NCBI GenBank assembly: GCA_030268105.1 | Contig: BSDZ01000022.1 | Coordinates: 1,715,001 to 1,779,000, forward strand | From: Volvox africanus | Lineage: Eukaryota; Chlorophyta; Chlorophyceae; Chlamydomonadales; Volvocaceae | Direction: 5' to 3' | Length of the DNA stretch: 64,000 nucleotides | Shown here: piece by piece, positions 44,954 through 55,053 of the stretch | How the letters are laid out: every line of letters starts with the position of its first letter | How positions within the stretch are numbered: the first letter of the stretch is position 1 | Program-made: the position numbers and the translations under genes | Notes under the pieces: model-generated | Told to the model about the DNA's origin: nothing | The model's database searches: none | Seen by the model: only the letters and a program-made list of their open reading frames with translations

Positions 44954-45954
44954 ATAGAACTAACATCTAACATGTTTGTTTCTAAGCTTATATTAGAGCG
45001 GGCTGCTAAATGTGCGGTGGCAGATGAAGTTAGGATGTATGTACCTAATGATGATTGAAATGATTGGTGCATGGTACAAATGATTATTGAACTAATAAAC
45101 AAAATTTGATTGGCAGGATTGGATGTGTAGAAATTTGATTGTTTCGTTGAATTAATGCGTACTCACCAATGGCTGCTTACCTGGATGCTTTCCGAATATT
45201 GAACTGTAAATTATTGCCTGGAATATTTTCATCTATTAAAACTGAAATCCTATTGATATTCTTCATAACAGCTACGTACATTACGACAGGATAGTTTCCG
45301 TACACACAAAAATAATTCTGCAGCGGGTGGGCAAAACAGCAAACAATAACAGGAACGAGAACTGAAACAGTAAAGAAATAACCAGAACGACCAAAAGTAG
45401 TTGCAGTGAGCAAGAATGCGAAAGTGGCGCGAATGTTGCTATCGCACGCGTAAGACCTTGCGAAAGCGTGCGAATATGTTAGTTACATGCGTTTAAAACT
45501 TTTACGCAACCCACAACTGCTACCTGTGTACACATTATTCGCAGCATACGCAAGCATGCGTTAATGCGCGTTAATGCGCGTTAGGCGTGCGTATATTGTG
45601 CGTTAGAGAACTTTAACTTCCATGCACGCTATGTATTTTTGCTTGCATATGGGTCTCTAACGCTTGCGTTGCGTTAGGCCTAACGCACACCTTAGAATCT
45701 ATGTGGGTGCGTTTGACATTGCGTAAGTTCGCGTTAGGTTGCGTTAGCTAACGCAAAGTAAACGCAAACATTTTCGTTCCCTCCCAAAAAAGTTTATTTG
45801 CGATTGCGTTAGGTGCGTTAGGATTGCGTTAGCGATACGCAAGCAATAACGCAATGCGTTTGATTTGCGTTAGGCTTTGCGTTAGCTCGCGTTAGTTCGC
45901 GTTAAGCTTGCGTTAGGCTTGCGTTAGGGGTCCCTAACGCGAGCCTAACGCGAG

Positions 45955-45981
45955 CTAACGCACGAATTCCTTGTTATAGTG
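45955..45981 (-). repeat. Right terminal inverted repeat, CACTA copy 1
   Basis: Reverse complement of the left end apart from CAG/GGA at positions 12-14. It continues inward into the GCGTTAG array. Confidence 0.9.
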
Positions 45982-45984
45982 GGG

Positions 45985-47482
45985 ACTGCCTGCCCTTTCG
46001 TAGGTCTCGTACGTCAAGCTGCGCCTAAAAGAGGAGCTTGCCAGGCTTGCAAACACGGCATTATCCTAGGCCGTTGTGTCTAGCAGCTCAGCGTTTACTT
46101 TGGCGGTGGCCGGTTTGTGTTCCCAAATGGACCAAGTGAGGGCGGAGCTGTACAAGCTGGAGCTTCAGCACGGTATCAGGCCCCTTAGTGCCTGGTCTGG
46201 TCCTTGGCGTGAGGTTTCGGACCTTTTTAACCGTGCACTTGAGCGACTGAAGGAACAGGAGGTCTGCCGGTAACCGGAGGTCTGCCCTATTTCACCACAT
46301 CCCTCATCCATACTCACAGGGTTGCACTACTGGCATATTTCAATAGCATGCCTATCTTGATGGTATATCCTGGCGCCAGGTATCGGTGCTTGTGTGGTAG
46401 AGGACAAAATGTAAGCTTGATGTTTTTGGCGGCTCTTATGAGACGTCACAGATGTTCAGCGGAAGTTGAGAGTCTGGTACTGGACGTTCAGAAGCTTCAT
46501 TCAGACCGTGAGGCTGCTGACTGTGCCGACAAGGAGGCGAAGCGGATACAGTCACGGGCCCATTGTAAGCGGCAGAAGGCAAACATGAAGACGAAGTTAA
46601 GGGCTTCTACGTGGCTGGCCGGCACGCACCATGGTCGTCTTCGGAGTCTGACATCCAGGCGCTCAACGTGCATAATGGCCACTTGTACCACACGGCGTGC
46701 GCCGATGTGGCATGTGCTACGGAGGAAGAAGGCTTTTTGCGGGCTTCTAAAGCGAGGCTTTCTTGGTGGATTCGGCACGCGTTCAAGTGCCTTAATGTTG
46801 CCCGCGCGGCGCACCTGGGCAAATGCGCTGGAAGGGTTTTCCTTCTCGACCATGGACTCGCAGTGGTGAGGCCCTGCAAAAAGAGCTGTCGCAGAGCCAG
46901 AGCCTCGAGCCACTTGGCCACTGAGGTGGCGAGCTGGGAGTCTAGCAGATCATGCTGGGGTCACTGAGGCATAGCTAGTAGAGATGATAGAGCGTTACCA
47001 CATTGCCTTAACTTGCGTTGAAGTCATCCATGTCAACCTTAGGCTGGTAGCTGTGATTTGTTTTAACTTGCATTTAGGGGGGCCCAGGAAAGTTTGGGGA
47101 TGGTATGTGAGACGTATTTGTGTGGCAGGCGAGGAATCGCATTGTACGGACAAGAGTAGCACTCATTGCCACAGAGTCATGGGGTTCTTTGAGTTAATGT
47201 ACGACAGTTTCAGCTCGTGCAAGTAGCAAATGGTTATCTGTTACCTGTTATCTCTGAAAGGGTCTGGGCGGCGTTTCGGAAGGGTTGTGACGAAATGGGC
47301 TATGGCATTCTTTAACAGATGACCGGGCCCAGCGGGCTTCGTTGTGACGTGGCATTCCAACTGTGTATTGATTTCTGTTGAAGTTATTTGTGTGTTGGTG
47401 CCAGCCTATGAGGACTCGTCTCAACTGGAGCCCCTGGGTTCTAACAAGATGTGATAGAATGTCCTTTGACACAAGTCTGCTT
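45985..47482 (+). other. Spacer between the two CACTA copies, late KDZ sequence
   Basis: The first 900 bp continue the KDZ relic (46004-46290, then 46434-46600 with a Lys/Arg-rich helical stretch). From about 46.9 to 47.48 kb I see no coding sequence. Confidence 0.45.
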
Positions 47483-47509
47483 CACTATAACAACAGATTC
47501 GTGCGTTAG
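47483..47509 (+). repeat. Left terminal inverted repeat, CACTA copy 2
   Basis: Same 27 bases as the left end of copy 1. Confidence 0.9.
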
Positions 47510-47580
47510 GCTCGCGTTAGGCTGCGTTAGGGCGCGTATGTGTGCGTTTTGTGCGTTAGCGGTTGCGTTAGCCTAACGCG

Positions 47581-48405
47581 TGTTGTGCTACGGTTCATTT
47601 CCCATCGACGCGTAGGTCGACGCGATCCTATGAGTCGAAGTGCTTTGTGATGAACGCATTACATATGAATGAATCTGCATGATGTAAATGTATTCGCATA
47701 CATTTATATATGCATCTGGCATGTTGTCATTGATCCATCGCGACATCGCATCATGGCAAATCCGCCTAGCATGCATGAATGACCGAATCATTGAAGTGCG
47801 CATTATGCTCGTGCTATGAAACGATAAGTAATATTATCTGATATAATATTACTTCATTAAAGCACACGTTGAGAGCGCCGCACTTGTCGCGATGCATGCC
47901 CTGCAACCGGATATCGTTATCCGGACCCTTGCATCATGCGAATGCCGGAAAGGCTTATACGTTGTTATACGTAGACATCGCCTAGACGCAGTAGGGTTGT
48001 CACATCTAGGATCGGCCTCCTGATGTGAATCGTACGGCATTGCGATGCTGCGAGTATAACAGATGCGAGGACGGCTAAGCTAGATAAGACATTCGATACC
48101 GGAGAACACTTGTGTGTTCTACATTACTATTACTATACGATATTCTACTTAGCCCGAGCTAAAGCCTGAACTTCGCTAATCACCGCCGCGTGATGATTGC
48201 TTGCTTCCGGCGCTGACGGCGATTTCGTCCATTGCATCGTTCTGATCCGTAATACTGTAAGTTATATCTCTCTTCGTCTTGAAGTCTTCCGCTGTCTCTG
48301 TTTGCTCTCGCTTGCCTTGCTGTACTTGCAAGTGCTCGCGCATCGGTGTCGATAGTCTCCAGACGTGCAGATACTCATGAGCAAACGCGAACGAGAGGTA
48401 CAACA
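47581..48405 (+). repeat. 5' LTR
   Basis: TG...CA-bounded terminal repeat of 825 bp. Two hairpins stand out: 12-bp arms with a 5-nt loop at 47826-47854, and CCGGATA/TATCCGG at 47907-47924. The LTR should carry the element's promoter and polyadenylation site. Confidence 0.96.
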
Positions 48406-48408
48406 ATT

Positions 48409-48420
48409 TGGTATCGAGAC
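48409..48420 (+). promoter_or_regulatory. Primer-binding site
   Basis: TGGTATCGAGAC begins 3 nt after the 5' LTR. It has the TGGT start expected for pairing with a tRNA 3' CCA end and resembles the initiator-Met tRNA primer site (TGGTATC.GAGC) used by many gypsy elements. The exact tRNA is inferred. Confidence 0.65.
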
Positions 48421-48472
48421 AGGTTCGTTACCTAACTGTCTCTCTCTGTCTAATCGGAAGTAGGTTCTTTCT

Positions 48473-48906
48473 ATGGCGAGTTCCAGCGACGAACCACGAG
48501 GACCGCTAGATACTTTTGCCGAAGACTTAGGCCGCGCCGTTTTGGACGCCGCCGCTTCCGGTTTGTAATTGTTTAATTGCTTTTACTTAGATTGCTGCAC
48601 TTGTTGTGTAAGTGTACGCTCTGAGTCGCAGGGAATCTCAGTGCACCGGCATTGCTTGCCGCGGCGACTGAGACCGGCGTTCGTCCGGACCAGTTGGCGA
48701 CTCTCATTGCTCAAACTACGGAGATCAGGACTCAGCTGGGCAATTACTTGCTGAGTTTGCTGAATCTTCTCAAGAGTACTGTCGGTAGGCTCACCGAATC
48801 GCTTTGTACTCTTGCCTTTGCGATAGAAGTCGGCTTCTATTACGCAAAACTAGGGTATCGTTTCGTGCTCCATGTCCGCGGAACACGACGATACGCCGCA
48901 CACTAG
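48473..48906 (+). CDS. Spliced leader reading frame of the LTR element
   Basis: An ATG at 48473 opens 29 codons to a GTTTGT donor after 48560. Joined in phase 1 to the acceptor GTCGCAG at 48631, the frame continues to a stop at 48906, about 120 residues in all. It runs on into a helical, Leu-rich stretch (QLATLIAQTTEIRTQLGNYL). It overlaps the start of gag (48872) by 35 nt in a different frame. It could be a small accessory protein or an N-terminal gag part joined by frameshift or splicing. I do not recognise a family. The intron is predicted, not shown. Confidence 0.35.
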
Positions 48907-50107
48907 CCTAGCTAGCCAACCCGATTTCGTTGTAGCTGCTAGAGCGCCGGATAGAGGTCTTGAGACTGTTGGCGCGCGAGCCACTCAAGAGCCCCTTTTC
49001 CTTCAGACCCCTGCTCACTTAATTGTGCCGCATTCAGCAGTGAACACGAATATGGACAACACTGCTGGACCAAGGGTTCTGCCATTACCTCAAGCTCGAG
49101 GGCATGATGACATCCCTGAGGTGATGAGATTGTCGATTCCCGTTCCTAGGCTCAATATTTCGCTGACCGACAAGACACCAGGGCATAGCATAGCCGATGC
49201 AACTCGTGCGTACGTGCGTGACGCTAAAAAGTACCTCCAAGCTGTTCATGGTGGCGACAATGACGGTATCAGGTGTCTCTTCGTTGGTAACACCCTCGAG
49301 GGCTCAGCGAAGGACTGGTATCGCAATTGGACCAACGCCCGGGGCAGCTATACTTTTGACGAGTTAGTCGCCGCTTTGCTCGCACGATTCGCTACTGAGG
49401 TTCAAGCACGCGATGTGGAAGCTCGTAACGTTTTGGCAGCGGGTAGCTACCACATGCGTCGGGATGAAAATGTACCTGCGTACCAGTCACGCTTTGAAGC
49501 ACTTGTGACTCCCATTGCTGACCTCACCGAATCTGAGCGTGTCTTTTGGTTTAGGCGAGGCCTAACGAAACTTTTGGCTAAATGGTGCGCCACTGACTTG
49601 GTTGGAGCGCAGATCAAGTCGTATGACGCGTTGGTCGCTTTTGCTAAGGGCGCAGAGATACGACTTCTTGCCGGCGAGGAAGAAGTCAAGTCTGCCCCTC
49701 GTGCAAATGCCGTGCAAGTGCAGGATCCGCTTGGGGAAGCTGTGGCTCTCGACCAGGACCTCGGCGCGACCCGCCCCACGCCTACTGCCGCGACGCGACG
49801 CAGCAACGGGCAACGCAAGGCACGCGGGGGCGCTAGCTCGGGTGTCCGTGGTACAGGAGGGGCAGGTCCGAGCTCGGACCCAGCTAGGAACAGGAAGCGT
49901 GGTGGTGCGCCGTCGTCGGCAGCCGCACAGCGTTCCGACCCCAATGCGAAGCGTACTCGTACGGACGACACATTTATGCCAAAATGGAATTGCAATCGTT
50001 CCGAATTCGAGCGTCGAAAATTGGCCAACGTTTGTCTACGGTGTGCGGAGAGCCATTCTACGAAGGATTGCCCTCTAATGCCGCCGTTTGTACCTCAGCC
50101 GAAATAG
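48872..50107 (+). CDS. gag: Gag polyprotein
   Basis: 411 residues. The middle (from about 49140) is the Ty3-type capsid region, with DWYRNWTNARGSYTFDELVAAL, FEALVTPI and WFRRGLTKLLAKW. A basic Gly/Arg-rich stretch follows, then one zinc knuckle, CLRC AES H STKD C (50033-50071), which has three residues instead of the canonical four between the second Cys and the His. It forms the particle that packages element RNA. The frame ends in a single TAG (50105-50107), and pol continues in the same frame. The ATG at 48872 is the first good start, but see the leader frame that overlaps it. Confidence 0.92.
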   Translation: MSAEHDDTPHTSLASQPDFVVAARAPDRGLETVGARATQEPLFLQTPAHLIVPHSAVNTNMDNTAGPRVLPLPQARGHDDIPEVMRLSIPVPRLNISLTDKTPGHSIADATRAYVRDAKKYLQAVHGGDNDGIRCLFVGNTLEGSAKDWYRNWTNARGSYTFDELVAALLARFATEVQARDVEARNVLAAGSYHMRRDENVPAYQSRFEALVTPIADLTESERVFWFRRGLTKLLAKWCATDLVGAQIKSYDALVAFAKGAEIRLLAGEEEVKSAPRANAVQVQDPLGEAVALDQDLGATRPTPTAATRRSNGQRKARGGASSGVRGTGGAGPSSDPARNRKRGGAPSSAAAQRSDPNAKRTRTDDTFMPKWNCNRSEFERRKLANVCLRCAESHSTKDCPLMPPFVPQPK

Positions 50108-53100
50108 GGGCTTGCCCGGGTTCCTGCGGAGGGGGCTCTACCTGGGTTTTCTGAACTAACGCGTGGTCGGTGGTCATCCTTACGGCCAGCCGTTAAGGCA
50201 TTGTTGCCTTGTGTACTTGGACACATCGAGCGAGTCATTGCGCGACGCATCACGCTTGACGGACGCACGGGACTTCTCTGCTTCGACCCGTTGTGTAATT
50301 TGTTTACACCTCGCCGTCCCCTGTCGTCTATCGATCTGTCTAACCACGTGGTTTTGTTCATCCCCTCGTCTCTGCGTGAGATGTCGGAACAGTTGGCCAT
50401 GTACAGGAGGTGTAGGCGTCAATATCCAGGCACTGCCGCATGTGTATTACTCCCCGCTTTCTGTCGGCGCAAGGCAGAGGCATCGTTAAGGGGTATGCGG
50501 CATGTCCACCGGTTCGAGCCGGGCACCGTTTTGTTTAATGGTGTGGATCGGGAGGGTACGTTGGCTCCGTGGCCACACCTATCCTACTCGGTTGACGTTT
50601 GGTACGAAGCTCCTGATGGGGGTGCCGTTGGTTACGGGCCCGCCTTAAGTGCACTGACGTTGTCTGCTGGGCAGTCGCTCGTAGATAACCGTGTCCCTGT
50701 GGTTCAGATCGGTTTGAATGGCCGTACTCTGAAGGCACTTGTTGACACCGGTGCCAGCGACGACTTCATCTCTGTCGCAGAGGTGAATGCGCTGGGGTTG
50801 TCCCCAGAGTCGTCTGATTGTACACAGGTTACCCTTGCTGACGGGGGTAAGCATCCCATCGTGGGCAGGATTACCCTTAGCCTATCGTTAGGCCCTTTGC
50901 GTGTTGTGACCCGGCCGTACGTGCTGCAGGGCTTAGCAGAGACTGCACCGTACATAATGGGGTCGTCGACATTACGACAGTACCGCGCGCGCATCGACAT
51001 GGAGACCGCAACCCTGCATTTGTGCAAGGGTACTCTGTCGATTAAGGTACCTTTCCTGTCGTTCGAACATGTCACACCAAAGGGGGGCGAAACTGAGGCG
51101 GTGCCTATGGTTAATTTCGCTGTGACCGCAATGGCCGCGCGAATCGAACCAGAGCTAGTCGGGCGTAAGGAGGCCGTCCGTTTGTTACGGAAGGGTGCCC
51201 ACGGACTGCTTTTAAGGCCGCGGGTGAGCTGTTGTGTCACCACCGCGCAGATTTCTGTGGATCCTGAGGTTGAGGCCCTACTGTCGCAGTATGAGGACGT
51301 CTTTAAAGATATCCCTGGCCTACCACCTATGCGTCCTGTTGATCACACAATCCCTCTCATGCCTGGAGCGCAGCCTACGGCCCGGCCAATGTACAGGTTG
51401 AGTCCATTGGAACTGGACGAGGTGAAGCGCCAGGTGACGGATTTGCTCGCGAAGGGTATGATACGCCCCAGCACATCCCCGTATTCTGCACCGATTTTGT
51501 TTGTCGGTAAGAAGGATGGGACCTTGCGCATGTGCATTGATTACCGGGGGTTAAATGCGAATACGGTGAAAAATCGCTACCCTTTGCCACGCGTTGACGA
51601 CCTGTTGGATAAGCTGAAGGGATCGGCTTATTTTTCCTCAATTGACTTACAACAGGGCTACAATCAGATTCGCATCGCTGCCTCTGATATCCCGAAAACC
51701 GCTTTTCGGACGCCCTTCGGTCACTTTGAGTATACGGTCCTATCGTTTGGTTTGACTAATGCCCCTGCGACGTTTCAGGCGGTTATGGACCGAATGTTTA
51801 GGCCGTTTATCGACAGGTTCGTTGTTTGCTACCTGGATGACATCTTGGTATATTCTAAGACGCGCGAGGAGCACTTGGAGCATCTGCGGCTCGTGCTCGA
51901 CGTTATGAGGCGGGAGCAATTGTTTGCTAAACGCGCCAAATGCTTTTGGGCGCAGCCTCAGGTGGAATATTTGGGCCACATTGTGTCGGCCACCGGTGTG
52001 AAGATGGACCCGCGGAAGGTCGCCGTGGTTCGCGATTGGCCCGCGCCTCAGAACCTCACGGAGCTGCGTAAGTTCCTTGGCTTGACCAATTATTTCCGAA
52101 AGTTCATTGAAAAATATTCCATCATTGCGGCCCCGCTTACTAACTTAACTCGCAAAGGCGTTTTCGTTTCGCTCGAGTCGTGGACGTCGCAATGCCAGCG
52201 GGCATTCGAAGAGCTCAAACGAATCGTTGCCGAAGATGTCACCCTTGCATTCCCTGATTACTCGTTGCCATTTCGTGTTGAGGTAGTGTCTGATGCCTCA
52301 ATATTTGGAAGCGGCGCTGTATTGTTACAGGAAGGGCGACCGATCGCCTTCACGAGTAAGAAGTTTTCTGGTGCGGAGATTCGCTACACCACCGGGGAAC
52401 AGGAGCTTCTGGCCGTGCTGCATGCTTTAAAGGAATGGCGCTGTTACCTCGAGGGACGCCCGTTTACTTTAAAGACTGACCACAAGCCCCTAACGTTTTT
52501 GCAAAGCGTTCCGACGTTGAACCGCCGTCAAGCTAGGTGGATGGAATACCTAGCTAGGTTCAACTGCACCTGGGAGTATATTTCTGGTAAATTGAATATT
52601 GCCGATGCTCTCAGTCGACATCCGTCGCTACACGCTGCAATTTTGGCAGCGCCCGTCGTGCGGCCGCGTAGCGAGGAGGTACCGATCGCGACGGACCTCG
52701 CGGAGCGGTTGAAGGTTGCCTACAGCGCAGACGCCTGGTTCGCGGACCCGGCTAATGTAGAAAACCTTCGCAAGCAGAATGGCCTTTGGCTACGGACGGA
52801 GGGTGCAGCTACGCAAATCGTCGTTCCGAACGACGACGCGCTACGCTACGACATTCTTGCGCGGTTCCACGAGGACCCGTTAGCAGGACACCCTGGTAGC
52901 AAGCGATTGATCGACTTGGTGCAACGTTCCTTTTGGTGGCCTCGTTTGGCTAAGGATGCGGCGAACTTCGTCCAGACATGCAGTCTGTGCCAGCGCAATA
53001 AGGCTTTGTCCGGTAAGGGCCATGGGTTGTTGCAACCGTTGCCTGTCCCGGATGCGCCTTGGGAAAGTGTTTCCATGGACTTCGTAGTCGCGCTGCCCAA

Positions 53101-54169
53101 AACTGAGGGGGGATACGATGCGGTGTTCGTAATGGTCGATCGTCTGACTAAGATGGTTCACCTAGCACCATGCACATCATCCTGCACGGCTGAACAAACC
53201 GCACGTTTGTTTTTCGATAATGTGGTTCGGTTACACGGGATTCCCAAAAATGTGATCTCGGACCGCGGTGGACAGTTCACGTCTAAGTTTTGGGAAGCGC
53301 TCTGCAAACTAGTTGGCATGCGCGTCAACCTGAGCACGGCGTATCACCCGCAGACTGATGGTCAAACCGAACGCACAAACCGCACGTTGGGTGATATGTT
53401 GCGCAATTATGCTGGTCGCACACCACTTGTTTGGGATACATATTTGACTGCGGCAGAATTCGCGCTTAACAACGCTGTTAACCGCTCTACAGGCAAAAGT
53501 CCGTTCTTTCTTAACTACGGGTTTCATCCCGCGCTACCCGTGTGGCGTGAGTTGGAAGTGAACGTGCCTGCTGCTAAACTTTTTGCCAAGTCTTTTATGT
53601 CCCGAATCACAGACGCGAAGTCGTGTTTGGACGCGGCGCAGCAACGAACGACGGAATACTACAACAAATCCAAGCAGGATGTGACGTTTTCGGAGGGGCA
53701 ACTCGTGTTGCTAAGCACCAAGAACTTGTGTTCCTTGGCCGACGGATCCCGAAAACTCTTACCCCGTTGGATTGGTCCGTATCCTGTCATGCGCATGGTT
53801 GGGAATGTGGCTGTGGAGCTTGCATTGCCCACTGATATGACCATTCACCCCACGTTTCACGTATCGCTTGTTCGTCCGTATCGTGGTACGGAACCCGTCC
53901 CTGAGCCTGCTAACGCCCCCGCAGCGATCGAACCAGTTCCCGAGACCTGGATCGCTGGTAAACAGAAGTTTTACGATGTGGAGCGGGTGTTAGATTATCG
54001 CGCGCGTCGTGTGGGCCGACACCGACGTAAGCGAACAGTACACGAGTACTTGGTTAAGTGGACAGGGTATACCGACGAGCACAACTCATGGGAACCGGCA
54101 CGCAACTTCTCACAGGACATGAAACCCCTGCTCGAAGAAGCCCGCAAACGTGCCACACAAGCCCAATGA
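50108..54169 (+). CDS. pol: Pol polyprotein: protease, reverse transcriptase, RNase H, integrase, chromodomain
   Basis: The frame is open from the codon after the gag TAG to TGA at 54169, 1,353 codons, with no ATG near its beginning. In order: aspartic protease ([10 protein letters not shown], Asp at 50744); reverse transcriptase with [20 protein letters not shown] and the YLDD active site at 51830-51841; RNase H ([22 protein letters not shown]); integrase with an HHCC finger (near 52866-52990) and D-D-E residues at 53078, 53261 and 53369, the last two separated by 35 residues; GPY/F region ([10 protein letters not shown]); C-terminal chromodomain ([21 protein letters not shown], about 54042-54109). 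All catalytic residues are present. A chromodomain marks the chromovirus clade and probably directs integration to particular chromatin. Confidence 0.96.
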   Translation, partial: GLARVPAEGALPGFSELTRGRWSSLRPAVKALLPCVLGHIERVIARRITLDGRTGLLCFDPLCNLFTPRRPLSSIDLSNHVVLFIPSSLREMSEQLAMYRRCRRQYPGTAACVLLPAFCRRKAEASLRGMRHVHRFEPGTVLFNGVDREGTLAPWPHLSYSVDVWYEAPDGGAVGYGPALSALTLSAGQSLVDNRVPVVQIGLNGRTLKALVDTGASDDFISVAEVNALGLSPESSDCTQVTLADGGKHPIVGRITLSLSLGPLRVVTRPYVLQGLAETAPYIMGSSTLRQYRARIDMETATLHLCKGTLSIKVPFLSFEHVTPKGGETEAVPMVNFAVTAMAARIEPELVGRKEAVRLLRKGAHGLLLRPRVSCCVTTAQISVDPEVEALLSQYEDVFKDIPGLPPMRPVDHTIPLMPGAQPTARPMYRLSPLELDEVKRQVTDLLAKGMIRPSTSPYSAPILFVGKKDGTLRMCIDYRGLNANTVKNRYPLPRVDDLLDKLKGSAYFSSIDLQQGYNQIRIAASDIPKTAFRTPFGHFEYTVLSFGLTNAPATFQAVMDRMFRPFIDRFVVCYLDDILVYSKTREEHLEHLRLVLDVMRREQLFAKRAKCFWAQPQVEYLGHIVSATGVKMDPRKVAVVRDWPAPQNLTELRKFLGLTNYFRKFIEKYSIIAAPLTNLTRKGVFVSLESWTSQCQRAFEELKRIVAEDVTLAFPDYSLPFRVEVVSDASIFGSGAVLLQEGRPIAFTSKKFSGAEIRYTTGEQELLAVLHALKEWRCYLEGRPFTLKTDHKPLTFLQSVPTLNRRQARWMEYLARFNCTWEYISGKLNIADALSRHPSLHAAILAAPVVRPRSEEVPIATDLAERLKVAYSADAWFADPANVENLRKQNGLWLRTEGAATQIVVPNDDALRYDILARFHEDPLAGHPGSKRLIDLVQRSFWWPRLAKDAANFVQTCSLCQRNKALSGKGHGLLQPLPVPDAPWESVSMDFVVALPKTEGGYDAVFVMVDRLTKMVHLAPCTSSCTAEQTARLFFDNVVRLHGIPKNVISDRGGQFTSKFWEALCKLVGMRVNLSTAYHPQTDGQTERTNRTLGDMLRNYAGRTPLVWDTYLTAAEFALNNAVNRSTGKSPFFLNYGFHPALPVWRELEVNVPAAKLFAKSFMSRITDAKSCLDAAQQRTTEYYNKSKQDVTFSEGQLVLLSTKNLCSLADGSRKLLPRWIGPYPVMRMVGNVAVELALPTDMTIHPTFHVSLVRPYRGTEPVPEPANAPAAIEPVPETWIAGKQKFYDVERVLDYRARRVGRHRRKRTVHEYLVKWTGYTDEHNSWEPARNFSQDMKPLLEEARKRATQAQ

Positions 54170-54213
54170 CCCCTGCAGTCGATGCTGTATGATGCAGCGA
54201 GGACGCTGCATAC

Positions 54214-54224
54214 GGGAGGGGGGA
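54214..54224 (+). promoter_or_regulatory. Polypurine tract
   Basis: GGGAGGGGGGA lies 4 bp upstream of the 3' LTR, in the position of the plus-strand DNA primer. Confidence 0.8.
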
Positions 54225-54228
54225 TAAT

Positions 54229-55053
54229 TGTTGTGCTACGGTTCATTTCCCATCGACGCGTAGGTCGACGCGATCCTATGAGTCGAAGTGCTTTGTGATG
54301 AACGCATTACATATGAATGAATCTGCATGATGTAAATGTATTCGCATACATTTATATATGCATCTGGCATGTTGTCATTGATCCATCGCGACATCGCATC
54401 ATGGCAAATCCGCCTAGCATGCATGAATGACCGAATCATTGAAGTGCGCATTATGCTCGTGCTATGAAACGATAAGTAATATTATCTGATATAATATTAC
54501 TTCATTAAAGCACACGTTGAGAGCGCCGCACTTGTCGCGATGCATGCCCTGCAACCGGATATCGTTATCCGGACCCTTGCATCATGCGAATGCCGGAAAG
54601 GCTTATACGTTGTTATACGTAGACATCGCCTAGACGCAGTAGGGTTGTCACATCTAGGATCGGCCTCCTGATGTGAATCGTACGGCATTGCGATGCTGCG
54701 AGTATAACAGATGCGAGGACGGCTAAGCTAGATAAGACATTCGATACCGGAGAACACTTGTGTGTTCTACATTACTATTACTATACGATATTCTACTTAG
54801 CCCGAGCTAAAGCCTGAACTTCGCTAATCACCGCCGCGTGATGATTGCTTGCTTCCGGCGCTGACGGCGATTTCGTCCATTGCATCGTTCTGATCCGTAA
54901 TACTGTAAGTTATATCTCTCTTCGTCTTGAAGTCTTCCGCTGTCTCTGTTTGCTCTCGCTTGCCTTGCTGTACTTGCAAGTGCTCGCGCATCGGTGTCGA
55001 TAGTCTCCAGACGTGCAGATACTCATGAGCAAACGCGAACGAGAGGTACAACA
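54229..55053 (+). repeat. 3' LTR
   Basis: Copy of the 5' LTR at an offset of 6,648 bp, with the same hairpins. It is followed at once by the ACGCG target duplication. Confidence 0.96.

Larger units (their letters stand above)
41697..45981 (+). mobile_element. CACTA (EnSpm) DNA transposon, copy 1
   Basis: The 4,285-bp element starts CACTATAACAA and ends in its reverse complement. It is flanked by a 3-bp direct repeat GGG (41694-41696 and 45982-45984). CACTA ends and a 3-bp target duplication define the CACTA superfamily. Dense arrays of GCGTTAG and variants (41720-42090 and 45440-45960) occupy both subterminal regions, as transposase-binding repeats do in CACTA elements. Inside is a spliced gene for a charged protein, but no recognisable transposase. 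The element sits in an intron of the KDZ relic and is collinear with copy 2. Confidence 0.88.
38631..46870 (+). pseudogene. Relic of a KDZ-type (Kyakuja/Dileera/Zisupton) transposase gene
   Basis: Pieces of one plus-strand coding sequence are visible in order. The first (38700-38920) has DDRHFSNAVFTYLR...FADCPICAYVP, like the CPAC-containing region of KDZ transposases. The second (40200-40360) has GAVCMHTVPLHGL, then after a frameshift AEQFSYYLYMLEYLIRQRPDL. The third (41260-41410) ends KDAWQ and splices in phase to VSYVKLRLKEEL at 46004. The last (46070-46290) has ELYKLELQHGIRPLSAW....F..ALERLKEQEV, the usual late KDZ phrase. There are an in-frame TAG at 46067, a frameshift near 40290 and a foreign insertion at 40410, so it is inactive. 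An intron of this gene (41411-46003) was entered by CACTA copy 1. Terminal repeats of the KDZ element were not found. Confidence 0.55.
47581..55053 (+). mobile_element. Intact Ty3/gypsy chromovirus LTR retrotransposon
   Basis: The 7,473-bp element has 825-bp LTRs (47581-48405 and 54229-55053) beginning TGTTG and ending ACA. It is flanked by the 5-bp target duplication ACGCG (47576-47580 and 55054-55058). Between the LTRs lie a primer-binding site, a leader reading frame, gag, pol (protease, RT, RNase H, integrase, chromodomain) and a polypurine tract. The two LTRs looked identical in every block I compared, so insertion is recent. The target was the left GCGTTAG array of CACTA copy 2. Confidence 0.97.

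Noticed and set aside
47588..48406. Minus-strand frames repeated at 47.6-48.4 and 54.2-55.05 kb as genes
   Set aside because: They lie inside the LTRs and have no coding features.
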